Both the position numbers and the translations under genes were made by a program. This document shows, piece by piece, positions 12,599 through 22,749 of a DNA stretch of 64,000 nucleotides (the stretch's first letter is position 1; every line of letters starts with the position of its first letter). Origin of the DNA: Abelmoschus esculentus (lineage: Eukaryota; Streptophyta; Magnoliopsida; Malvales; Malvaceae); the NCBI GenBank assembly GCA_035048815.1, contig JAUCBN010000020.1, forward strand, positions 8,501,501 through 8,565,500. The letters run 5' to 3'. The notes under the pieces are model-generated. The model made no database searches, was not told where the DNA came from, and saw only the letters and a list, made by a program, of their open reading frames with translations.

Positions 12599-15500
12599 TG
12601 TATCGCCATAAAAATGAGCTTAAAAGTTAGTGGGTCAGTTTAGCCATTTAAGCCTAGTTTGAGATTAAATAATTAAAAAAATTAATTTTATGTTAAAATA
12701 AATTATGGAAAAATATCCTAAAATTCTTATTTAATATATATTTGAATTAGGCCAAATCAATTTTGAAAATTGACCCTTGAATCCTTAAGACTTTGAAATT
12801 AGTGACTATTTTGTAAAAATTGAAAACCTGAGGATAATTTTATAAACTAAGCCAAAACATTGAATCTTTAAGGGGATTTGATACAATTTTAATTTTATTT
12901 GAACTAACCTTTTATGGGCTTATTTAATTAACTCTTAACCCAAATTTTAAAACATATAACCCAAATTATTTGATTTAATTCTTAAAAACCTATTTTATAT
13001 CAAAACCTAAACCCTTATTTTATTATTTTCGTTTTCACTCTTCCCAAGGTAGATAAAAACTATCTTTTCAAGGTAAAATAAATTCCTTTAGAATTATTTT
13101 TGTTTAGGATTATTTTTACAGCTTTTATTCTTCAAAAAGTCATGTTTTTCACTTGTTTTCTTCTTCAAAATCCATGGAATTTGGTTGGGTGAGAATTGGA
13201 GGTAAGAAATATTCAATCCTCTAATTTTAAAAGGTTCTTTACTGAAATTCCCAAGTTATTGGTTTGGTAAAAACGTTTTTAATCTTTTGGTTTAAGAAAA
13301 ATCGATTTTTGATCAAAATCTATAATTTTCGTTCAAGGGTTTTAACTCACTATTTTTGGATCCTAAATTCATGATTTTGAATGTATTAGAATGTTTATAA
13401 TATTTTTATAATATATCTAATCCCATACTTAAGGCTTAGGTGAAGTTTGGTGGGTTTTAGAAAGTTTTCGGTTAAGGTTTTGATTGGTTTTAAAGGTTGT
13501 TGAGTAGGGATCCTACTTGGGTTTTGTTATGTGCGATTTGGAGCACTAAATCCGTAGTTTTTGATGATTGAAATAGGGCAAGAAGTTTTAGATCACGTTT
13601 GAAAGGTTTTCGGATTAGTTCGGTGGCTTGTTGCGTGAGTAATCGGGTAGTTGATTTGAGAGTGGGATGCTAGGGTAGTGTTTTACCTTATTTTTCAAAG
13701 GTTTGGGGTGTTGGTATGGTTTGAGAAACCTCCATATACTCCGAAGTAAGTTTTAAGTTGCTCTCAGAAACAGTTTTCACATAATATACTTATTTTGCTA
13801 TGTTTTGACATGCTCATACTATAAGTTTGTACATATGTAATTATGTACGTGATTGAGTGCTCATATTAATTTTTTTTCATTGATTTTAAATGCTCCCACG
13901 TTTTGCTTTTGAATTATGTTAAAAATGATTTTTATCGGTTTATATGATTAAACATGAGATCGTGAGATGCGAGAGAACCTTCTAGTATTTTAATAAAAAA
14001 CTTGAGCATTATTACTGTTTTGTGTTGGTTATTAAGATAATGTGATAGGAATAAGTCGATTGATTGATAGGATGTTAGTGCATTCTTTATAATTATAAAA
14101 TTTATATACGTGAGTAAATTCCTTAGTGATGCATTAAAGTTATTGCTTGAATTGTGATATATGTGTTGTATTATATTTAAGCGTAGTTGATCCCGGAAAC
14201 TAAGGTGGGAAACATGTTTGGATTTAATCCATCCATGTGCATGAGTTTAGCTTGTGCGTGGTATGAGTAAGTGATAGAGCCTTCATATGTGATATGGTGA
14301 CAGTATAGTCTCATACGAGGCATGTCTTGGCATTTATGCTTTCATGCGAGTATCCGTTTATCCCAACGATTAGAAGTAGACTAATAGGATCACTAGTACT
14401 GACACGTCAAAACGCAAGTGTTATATTTTATATCGATTTTTATTGCAAATAGAGTTTGCGAGAGTTTGACTTTGGTTTCAAATGTTTTATAAGCCTTGCT
14501 ATGAGAAACATGTAAGTCTTGAGTTTTGTGGATTAGTTCCACGTGATAAAACACTTGCTGAATTTTTACCTTTGGTGGCATTGTTAGCCATGTGTGATTG
14601 TTTTAAGAGCATGAACTGATTTCCTTTTAAAATGATTTTGGTATATTTTGGGCTGCAGTGCAAGTAGTTTAAACTATTTTTATACATCCCTTACTAAGCA
14701 ACTGCTTAACCATTCTCTTTTCCTTGCAATGTGGAGAAATAATTGATATGTTTGTCTAAAGAAGCAAGGAGTGACATATTTTACGCTTTTGATACATTTT
14801 TAGCTTGAACTATGTTATTTTCAATTGAACCTTAGGTAGTAGAGAGCAATGGAGCTAGAAACCTTATGCTATTAATAATTTGATATTGAACGATGATATT
14901 ATGAGAACCTTGAACATGCTAGTGAATCCATGACTTTCTGATTTTAGTTTATGAATGTGCATATCTGTTACTTATGGAATTAATAAGGCACTTTGTTTGA
15001 ATTTCACATGTTTCTATGTTTATCTATGTTGTTATTTGGTATTTTTGGATGTACTTGCACGTTGGATGATTCTTTTATGAATTAGGATGAATTGCATCTA
15101 GAGAACTTGTTAAAACATGTTTTAATGGCCTTTTAGGTGAAATTATGCATCTAGACTTTGTTGAGCACTTTCTGGGTAGAGGACTTCGATACCTCTTCAT
15201 AGGGTATCGATACCCAAGTAAAAATATGAAGGATTTATGGAAAATTAAGCTTGGGTATCGAAACCACATGAACTAGTTTCGAAATAGTAGTATGTTTTTG
15301 AGTAGGCATATCAATACGCTCATCCCGAGTTCCGAAACCAAATTTTACAGAACCAAATCGTATTGGAACGGGGGTTCAACTGTATCGAAACGCGAGCTTC
15401 TCTCGCGGGTCATCGTTTGAGTATTTAAAGGTGTATCGAAACACTTGAGCACCGTTTCGATACCTGCTTTAATTTTTCAATGTTATCGAAACAGTGCTAA

Positions 15501-15941
15501 GGGGTTGCAATACCCCTGGCAGTTAATGTCGTTAAGGATTGAAATGAACTCTAAAACTTCACGTTTTAGTCACCAAACTTAAGGAATGCAATTAGTTGAC
15601 TTGTAGATATTAATTTAAACTGAAAATTCACGTGCAAGCATGAAATATACTTAATTAAGGATTGATAACTTTAATTTTATAATTAGTACTTAAATTATAG
15701 AAAATTATAATTAGGTCCCTAAAACTTGTTCGATTAAAATTAGGACTCATTTCTCATTAGTTTCCGTTGTAACTTAAACTCAGTCCTTGCATGAATACGT
15801 AGGATCTAATTAAAGCATCTAGATAAGATAAAAAGAAAAAAATAGGGTCATTTATCAGCGCAAGTCTCTAGATTAGACTCGATATTCCCGTGTAGCTCGT
15901 TCGAGTCGGATGTCGTCTAGACCAGAACGAGAGGGTTACAA
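12599..15941 (+). mobile_element. Solo LTR 4, 3.3 kb (Gypsy-type) inside Copia A
   Basis: It begins TGTATCGCC and ends GGTTACA, with a perfect 5-base duplication AGAGA (12594-12598 and 15942-15946). At 3343 bases it is unusually long for an LTR and lies between Copia integrase and protease. It contains a TATCGATA/TATCGAAAC motif cluster at 15185-15500. Its segment 12640-13440 is clearly similar to 32270-33060, so the family has another copy in this window. No gene is seen; the short frames inside are not conserved. Confidence 0.72.
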
Positions 15942-17163
15942 GAGAAGAATTAAAGCTATCAAATATAGATATGGTCAGTAGTACCTGTATCCAAAATCCA
16001 GTAAATACAAGAATTATTGGCAGTTAAGGCATTACCGCTTATACTTGCAAGATTCATAGTGGAATCAGATTATGGTCGATTAAGAAGGCTCATGATTTGA
16101 TTATATTGTTTTGATGTAAACACAAGGATATGAGTAGTGTTCAAAGAAGCTTTAGAACCCGATTTAGCTACTATTCCATCATTAAAACCCTTATGCACCG
16201 TTAATGCTACCTAAAGGGACTTCTTCTTTGAAAATTTGTAGTCGGATAGAAATCCTATTAGTTGATAACAAGATTCTCATCGATGTCCTTTAATTTTGCA
16301 GTAGTCACAAGTCCCTGGAAAATGTTTTTTCTCGGACCCCTTTGAAGCATTGGAGAACATATCGAAACCTCACTTGTTGAAGAAAGTTGAACCCTCTGAG
16401 ACTCTTCTTATATGATCATGGAATAGGCTTGATTTACTGTATGGAGGAGTTTCATGAGAAAAATATGACTACGCAAGCTGAATATGTTTCATTCAGCCCC
16501 ATTAAAAACTGAAACAATTTTTGTTGAACAAGATTGACAGAATTTTGTTGGGCAACATCACACTCACAAGTCGAAAATGGAACTAAAGCATTATATTTAT
16601 CCCATAAGAGTTTGAGACGAGTGTAATAAGATGAGATAGAAGAATTACCTTGCACCATCGTAGCAATCGATTGATGTAAAAAGAAAACCCTAGACCCATC
16701 AATTTTGTCAAATCATTCCTTCAAATCACTCCAAACTACTGCTACACTGGAAGCAGACACGATCCCTGCCAAAAGATATAGACTCACAAAATTCAGAATC
16801 CATGAAAACACAATCGCGTTGCAGCGCTCCCATTGTGAGTGTAAGTCTGTCTCATAATCTTTTTTGCGACATTTTCATCGACGAACCCAAGTTTATTCTT
16901 TGTCAAAAGTGTAATCCTCATAAAACGACTCCAGATAGAGTAATTTTTAGGACCAATGAGTTGATGCAATACTAAATTCATTCATGGTGTATCGAAAAGA
17001 TGTAAATAAAACGGATGATTGTTGTCGAAGATCGTCGCCATCAGTGAAAGAAAAGAAACAGAAAAAATTGAATTGGGTGTTTTACGGAGAAGAAAAGAAT
17101 TTTGACTTCTTGAAAGTCAAAGAGGAAATTAGAAAAGGAATTGGGCCTAGCCTCATGGTACCA
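15942..17163 (-). pseudogene. Copia A gag and protease fragment with primer-binding site
   Basis: The minus strand shows the gag N-terminus (LIGPKNYSIWSRFMRITL, 16793-16981) and gag helix region (SSISSYYTRLKLLWDKYNAL, 16452-16658). A CCHC zinc knuckle CDYCKIKGH...C follows at 16268-16309 with a stop inside it. The protease site WILDTGTTDH is at 15971-16000. Next to the 5' LTR (about 17150-17163) the minus strand reads TGGTACCATGAGGCT, a decayed initiator-Met tRNA primer site (canonical TGGTATCAGAGC). Confidence 0.86.
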
Positions 17164-17262
17164 TGTTAAAAATCAGATTAAATGAATGCATCGTATGTTA
17201 TTCTTTTCCAATATGTACAATATGGCTGATACATCACATAACTCTTTTAACACTCTTTAACA
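17164..17262 (-). repeat. 5' LTR of Copia A, internally deleted
   Basis: This 99-base copy matches the ends of the 175-base LTR at 4425-4599 but lacks about 76 internal bases. The loss lies between ACATCATATA and ACTCTTTT. Both ends and the adjoining duplication are intact. Confidence 0.83.
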
Positions 17263-17842
17263 AAAAGCGGTGAAAGGAACAAAAGTGGCGTCAAGAGTGG
17301 TGGAGGGTGCGGCTGGGTGTGTTGGCTAAAAATCTAAGAAACTTGCAGTTACATCATTAAGGGCGGCCTAGGAGGCTGCAACAGCTGCTGGCGAAACTCT
17401 GATAAAGTATACTGCCAGGGAAATGGAGGAGGCAATGAAAGAATTAGAAGCTAAGAAATCCTTAAAAGAAACACAAGTAATTTTACATGTTAGTAATTTT
17501 ATGATTCCGAAAACCATGCTCGAAATCCGAATATATTTTGATTTAAGAGTATATAAATTTTATAGGGTGAATACATTCTTGAACAGCAAGGAGAAGAAAA
17601 CAAGGAAAGACGAAGAAAAGTTGAGAAATTTTCAAGAAAAAACAATGAGGGAACCGACAAGATTACAAAGCCGAGCAAGGAAAAAACGAATGAGGCCTAA
17701 AGACAAAAGGAAAATTTTCCGAGCAAGGAAAGGCAGACTGAGACCGGACGACAAACGGAAGATTTTCCGAGCGAGGAAAAACAAAATGAGACGCGATGAC
17801 AGGTCGAGGATTTTTCGAGCAAGGAAAGACATACTGAGATCC
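17263..17842 (+). pseudogene. SBP65-like LEA pseudogene, part 2, with 48-base repeats
   Basis: The frame resumes after Copia A with KAVKGTKVASRVVEGAAG, then AATAAGETLIKYTAREMEE and LEAKKSLKETQ. These match the SBP65 block around EGTKAA..VVEGAAGY and AGETAKEYTARKKEE. A GT donor at 17477 and an AG acceptor at 17564-17565 mark a likely intron. The next exon starts GEYILEQQGEE and holds three 48-base (16-residue) units at 17701-17748, 17749-17796 and 17797-17844, each built on QxEDFPSKE. Stops interrupt two units. The long open frame at 17423-18040 is a different frame from these motifs and is probably accidental. Confidence 0.68.
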
Positions 17843-17844
17843 AA
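17701..17844 (+). repeat. Three tandem 48-base units of the LEA relic
   Basis: Three successive copies share the core GATTTTCCGAGCAAGGAAA followed by ACTGAGACC. More copies reappear at about 20497-20580, so the array was one block before the insertion at 17843-20487. Confidence 0.8.
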
Positions 17845-18467
17845 GGAAGCATGGGACGGCACTTTGAGGGCGTCCCGCGTTCCCGATACGTTTTCGGGAC
17901 GGGGACGGCTAGGGGACATTTCGGGGACGATCAACGCTTACCAGATACGGTCAACGTTCACCGGGGACGGCCAACGATCACCGGGGACGATCAACGGGAC
18001 GTATTCGAGGACGTCACGACAAACTTCCGATCGAGAATAGAAGCAGACTTTCCGGAGAACTGTGAAAGTGAACAAGAAAGACCAGTGAAGGACAATGAAG
18101 AAGACAATCAGTGAAGGAGAAAAGAAAACCCGTGACTTTGCTTTTTTAACTTTTTGGGTAAACTACACAGATAGTCACCATACTATGGGTTTAGTATCGA
18201 TCTGACCACAATGCTTTAAAAAGAATCAAATACACCGATAAACTATTAATTTGGTATTAAAATAGCCATCTGCCGTTAATGAAGTAACGGACTGATGACG
18301 TGGCAGTTAAATATAAAATGGAATAATTACACATTTAGTCCCTGTTATTCATACATTTTTTAAATTTAATCCTAATTTAATATAATAAAATAAAATAATT
18401 ATTTAATTAGGTGATGAAACGTGTCACCACCTGATTAAAGGAATTAAAACAAAATTAGAAAACTTGC

Positions 18468-18545
18468 TTACAAGAGGACTCAAACCTAGAACCAAATGAA
18501 AGGTTTCAAGTGCCTTAACCGTTGAGCCAAGCACATCGTTTAGAC
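18468..18545 (-). repeat. tRNA-like A/B-box pair in the left foldback arm
   Basis: On the minus strand an A-box-like TGGCTCAACGGT (18518-18529) is followed by a B-box-like GGTTTGAGTCC (18476-18486), at the spacing usual in tRNA genes. It is probably tRNA-derived, but I cannot fold a full cloverleaf by eye. Confidence 0.4.
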
Positions 18546-19186
18546 ATAAAACATTATCATTTATAAATATTTATTGTTTCTAATATTTGTTTCATTATAT
18601 TTAATTAGTTTTAATTTAATTAAAAATAATAATTAAATTATTCGTATAATAAATATTTGAATAATATTCATAAATATTCAAATAAAATATTTGAATAATA
18701 AATATAGGAATAAAAATATTCTTATAAAAAATATTAGAATAAAAATCATAAATATTCTAATATTTTGATCTAAAAATATTCGAATAAAATATTTTGATTT
18801 TAAATATCCAAATAAAAAAATTCGGATATTCGAATAAAAAAATCGGATATTCGAATATCCGAATTTCTTTATTTGGATATTTAAAATCAAAATATTTTAT
18901 TCGAATATTTTTAGATCAAAATATTCGAATATTTATGATTTTTATTAGAATGTTTTTTATAAGAATATTTTTATTCCTATATTTATTATTCAAATATTTT
19001 ATTCGAATATCCAAATATTTTATTTGAATATTTTTAAATCCAAATATTTGAATATTTATGAATATTATTAGAATATTTATTATACGAATAATTTAATTAT
19101 TATTTTTAATTAAATTAAAACTAATTAAATATAAAGAAACAAATATTAGATATAATAAATATATATAAATGATAGTGTTTTGTGTC

Positions 19187-19260
19187 TAAACAATGTGCTT
19201 GGCTCAACGGTTAAGGCACTTAAAAACTTCCATTTTTGTCCCAGGTTTGAGTTCCCTTGC
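19187..19260 (+). repeat. tRNA-like A/B-box pair in the right foldback arm
   Basis: TGGCTCAACGGT (19200-19211) and GGTTTGAGTTCC (19244-19255) mirror the left-arm pair. The B box differs from the left-arm copy by one base. Confidence 0.4.
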
Positions 19261-20487
19261 AAGCAAGTTTCTTGATTTTGTTTTAATTCCTTTAATCAGG
19301 TGGTGACATGTGTCATCACTTAATTAAATAATTATTTTATTATATTAAATTAGGATTAAATTTAAAAAATGTATGAATAACAGGGACTAAATGTGTAATT
19401 ATTTTATTTTATATTTAACTGCCACGTCATCAGTCCGTTACTTCATTAACGACAGATGGCTATTTTAATACCAAATTAATAGTTTACCGGTGTATTTGAT
19501 TCTTTTTAAAGCATTGTGGTCAGATCGATACTAAACACATAATATGGTAACTATCTATGTAGTTTACCCTTAACTTTTTTTGGGTTTATAAATTTTACTT
19601 TAATAAAAAAAATAAAGTTATTTGTTATTTATTTGTTATTATTATTAATTATTTAATAAAAAAATATTATTAAGATTTTAATATTTAAAATAATTATATT
19701 ATTTTTAATATAAATTAGTATAAAAATTAAATTTAATACTAAATTTAATGTAAATTAATATAAAAAATAAAATTTATATATAATAATTATTTTTTAAAAG
19801 ATTAGTTTTTTAAATAAATATATAATAGGTAAAAAAATATTATATGATATATATTTTAAAGTATTGATCTTAATTAAAAAAACTATAATAAATATTTTAA
19901 TCCTAAGATTTATTTTAGTTTTAAACGTGAATAAAATAAAGAACAAAAAGAAAAAGAGAGAGACAAAAGGAAAAAATTTTATTGTATTCTAAAAGTCTAT
20001 ATTTATAGGCATAAGATGAAAACCCTAATTCCAATGGGTATTAAACCCTAATAATAAATCCCATTAAACTTTAAGTTAATATATAGATATCCACCATTAA
20101 TAAATATATTTATAACATTACAAGTAATTTTAGTATATTTTTTGTCTGTTATTTTGTTTGTAGTATTTTATTTTTATCCATTATGTTAAATATTTTATGA
20201 CTAAAGCATAAATATATATTTATAACATAATATATAAATATGTTTTTTTTATTATTTTATATAAAAAATCATATTATTCATGAATGTGTATTTATTATTT
20301 TATGTAATTATGAGTATTTTATTAAAAATATTATTATTTTTTATTTTAGTCTTTTATTCTTTTATTAATATATATAATATTATTATTTTATATTTGTCAT
20401 ATCCTTGTCGTACTCGTACTCTGTAATTTTGAGAATTGCAGTTTTCCGTCTCCATATCCGTCCTCTTATCCGTATCAATGCAACATA

Positions 20488-21003
20488 ACTGAGACCCTAC
20501 GAAGGATTTTTCGAGCAAGGAAAGCAGAATGAGTCCCGACATCGAATGGAGGATTTTCCGAGAAAAATGAAAGAGGGAACGGAGGAGAGTGCACAGGTTT
20601 AAACATCGTCAACTCTTCCCTTTGTTTCTTTCATTCGTTATTTGAACAAGTTTCCTTCTACATAACAAATTTATTTTGTACAATTTGAGGAAACTGTGAG
20701 GCGACGCCATGATCGAAGACAGAACATAGAATTGGAGTCTTCGGCAGGAAGAGGATGAGATGAAAGTGTATTGGGAGCCATTGCTGAAACTATTGTGGAA
20801 ATCGCCCAGAACACGACCAACCTTGATAATATTGGACCCGAAGACGACGGAGGCCAACCCAAAATCCAGGGAGACGGTGGTGGCCGACGTGACTGACAAT
20901 AAGCATCGAGCATGGGCCAACGTGGGAACCAAAACGAATGTAATCTATGTGATTGGCACAGTTTTTTTTTTTCTTCTGTTTGCTGGTTTGTTAAATAAGT
21001 AGG
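20488..21003 (+). pseudogene. SBP65-like LEA pseudogene, part 3 (C-terminal end)
   Basis: Further copies of the GGATTTTCCGAG repeat occur at 20497-20580. Near 20760-20880 one frame reads ESVLGAIAETIVEIAQNT, which matches the conserved SBP65 C-terminal block (GAIGETIVEIAQ). Upstream and downstream stops show it is not functional. A short hydrophobic tail frame follows, ending at 21002; it is off the LEA frame. Confidence 0.65.
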
Positions 21004-21494
21004 AATCCAGAATTCCGAATGAATGTTTTATTTATACAAGTTATGTTTGTAGAACTGTTTTCAATGTCTTTTGGTCTCTTAAATCATCATAAATAAATCT
21101 CCTCTAAATGAATTTCACTTCACTTGAATAAATAACAATTTTTTTTTACTAAAACTTGAATTTTTAACCGATCTAGTACCTCGTCTCATCTTGTTATTAA
21201 TTAAAAAATTGTTTTAATATTAATTAATCTAGTATATTAAATAAAAAAACTGTAATTGAAGGAGGAAGAAAGAATGTTCAACATCAAAACAACGAAAAAT
21301 ATGGAAACTTTGAAGTTTCCATACAACATCAAGAGAACTCTGTCCGAATAGAACTATAGTATGTTGTCCCATCTTGTACCTTCCAATGTCTTGCCATTCA
21401 TAAACCCTACATCTGATCAAAATTCCATTAAATCTGCAACTTCATAATTAAATTTATATTTTTTTAATTAAATTTTAATTCCAGACTTAAATTG
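21004..21494. other. Intergenic DNA between the LEA relic and the LBD gene
   Basis: AT-rich sequence with no recognisable gene. It includes the 3' side of the LBD gene on the minus strand, so part may be its 3' UTR or a last exon. Confidence 0.4.
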
Positions 21495-22172
21495 TTAGGT
21501 TCTACCCTTGGCAATGGCATGGACATTTGTGTTTAATAGAAGGAAAGAAATCAGAAAATCACCTGCAGAAGCGTAGTATTGTAGTGGCACAATAGTGGTA
21601 GGATTATGGATGCCCTTTTCCTGCACTGATTTGTCCGATTGAGGGTATGGATATCCACTGAAACCGACAAGAGAATTAGCATCGACGTCGGGATTATAGC
21701 ATCGTAACGTAGCATCACCTATCGTGCCTTTAACGTCGATTAATCTTTTTATTGGCGTGACAGCTTGTGCTGCTCCCATTTTGAACACCGGATGCCCAGG
21801 CTGATGGTCGTGGTCTTGTAGGATCATCATTTGGCTTTGCTTCTTATACAAGCTCAATTCTTCACAAACCTTCCTATAATCTCCGTAAGGCCCCAACACC
21901 GGATCCCTCTGCCAACAAAATGCCTCCCATATCAATGAATCCGCCGCCTTCTTCCGGTCTTCATCGGTATCAGCATTGCGCACAATCTTCGTTGCGTTGC
22001 ACACACCGAACACTTTGTGCACGGCTTGGAATTCCCGACACTTATCGGCCGGGAAATACGGAGCCAAGACGCAACTCTCATCACATTTCTTCCTCTGGTG
22101 CTTGCACGCAGCACATGCCGGATGCACCCGTGCTGTGGCAGCCACTGTACCATTGCTGGCATCCCTCTGCAT
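21495..22172 (-). CDS. LOB-domain (LBD) protein
   Basis: Single open frame of 225 codons. Residues about 16-115 form a LOB domain: the CX2CX6CX3C zinc-like motif CAACKHQRKKCDESC, then VLAPYFPADKCREFQAVHKVFG with GVCNATKIV (GAS block), then AADSLIWEAFCWQRDPVLGPYG. LBD proteins are plant-specific nuclear DNA-binding regulators of organ boundaries and other development (known). The LX6LX3LX6L zipper of typical class I members is not visible, and the GAS block reads GVCN rather than GASN. This resembles the divergent LBD7/8-type group, a low-certainty call. At about 21565 the minus strand reads GCAG|GTGATT, a good splice donor, so the last 20 or so residues may be intron and the true C-terminus may differ. 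An AG acceptor just before the ATG leaves room for an upstream exon. Confidence 0.85.
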   Translation of the reverse strand: MQRDASNGTVAATARVHPACAACKHQRKKCDESCVLAPYFPADKCREFQAVHKVFGVCNATKIVRNADTDEDRKKAADSLIWEAFCWQRDPVLGPYGDYRKVCEELSLYKKQSQMMILQDHDHQPGHPVFKMGAAQAVTPIKRLIDVKGTIGDATLRCYNPDVDANSLVGFSGYPYPQSDKSVQEKGIHNPTTIVPLQYYASAGDFLISFLLLNTNVHAIAKGRT

Positions 22173-22749
22173 CCTGGATCAATTTATACAAGACGAAAAT
22201 CAAATAATTTAACTACATATTCAAATGAAAGTGAAGAAATTAAATCAGAAATCTTGTTTAGTTTGGTTTTTAAAGACAGGAAACAAGGAAGACATGACAT
22301 GGGAATTACCTTTGTGTGTAATAAATAAAGCTGTTTTGGAAGGGAATGACAAAGGTGACACTGTGGGCTTAAATAATAATATAGAGCAGAAGTGTTTGTG
22401 TAATGTGACACAAAAAGATTGTCACTTTGAAAAACAAATCAGTTTTGGGATGAGTTTAGGTGACTCATATGAAGAATAAGTTGTAATTAAGAAGCTTCAT
22501 ATAGTTTTAAATATGCCCCAACACTTGTTTTTTCGGTATAACCACCGGTATCAGATTCAAAGGCTAATACTATTAATTTTTTATCGTTTATTATGTTGGG
22601 TCTTGCTTTTGATCAATAGAGGGCTTCTCAAATAAAGCCCATACATAAAATTGTATTAGAACTCACCGATGATGTAACCATCACCATGCCTATTTGGAGC
22701 AGTAAATATAAACATTCGGAATCTTAAAGTTAACAAGGAAGAAAATTAC
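22173..22749 (-). promoter_or_regulatory. LBD upstream region
   Basis: Non-coding by my reading; it presumably holds the promoter and 5' leader of the LBD gene. I see no motif that I would name with confidence. Confidence 0.3.

Larger units (their letters stand above)
4425..17262 (-). mobile_element. Copia LTR retrotransposon A, minus strand, carrying four nested solo LTRs
   Basis: Terminal repeats lie at 4425-4599 and 17164-17262, both with TGTTA...TAACA ends. The flanking duplication is GAAAG (4420-4424) and AAAAG (17263-17267). On the minus strand the order is PBS, gag, protease, integrase, RT and RNase H, which is the Copia order. Removing the four insertions (4939-6399, 7356-9402, 10201-11675, 12599-15941) leaves about 4.5 kb, a normal Copia length. 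The coding parts contain many stops and frameshifts, so the element is dead. It splits the LEA pseudogene at an EK|AV codon junction. Confidence 0.9.
18156..19569. mobile_element. Foldback (near-palindromic) TIR element with 10-base target duplication
   Basis: It starts GGGTAAACTACACAGATAG and ends with the inverse, CTATCTATGTAGTTTACCC. Both flanks carry TTAACTTTTT (18146-18155 and 19570-19579). The two halves are inverted copies of each other over nearly the whole 1.4 kb, meeting near 18,850 in the run GGATATTCGAATATCC. Target duplications of 9-10 bases are typical of Mutator-like elements. There is no transposase. The two mirror-image open frames across the centre come from the palindrome and are not genes. 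Confidence 0.82.
17843..20487. mobile_element. Probable TIR DNA transposon inserted in the LEA repeats (contains the foldback element)
   Basis: The 48-base LEA repeat array stops at 17842 and restarts at about 20488. The bordering decamers are ACTGAGATCC (17833-17842) and ACTGAGACCC (20488-20497), which may be a target duplication or part of the repeat itself. Weak inverted ends are visible: GAAGCATGGGACGG on the left, and GTTGCATTGATACGG on the right read on the minus strand. The left end is GC-rich with repeated GGGGACG runs (17880-18000); the right end mirrors this with CCGTCTCC and CCGTCC runs. No transposase is seen. The hAT or Mutator class is not settled. Confidence 0.42.

Noticed and set aside
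17423..18040. 205-codon arginine-rich frame
   Set aside because: It begins in the LEA frame but crosses the intron unspliced and shifts off the EDFPSKE repeat frame, then enters transposon DNA. The Arg repeats come from reading the 48-base repeat out of frame.
18678..19027. Two similar frames on opposite strands
   Set aside because: Mirror products of the palindrome centre; AT-rich and without domain.
21920..22328. Plus-strand frames over the LBD gene
   Set aside because: Antisense shadows of the conserved LOB domain.
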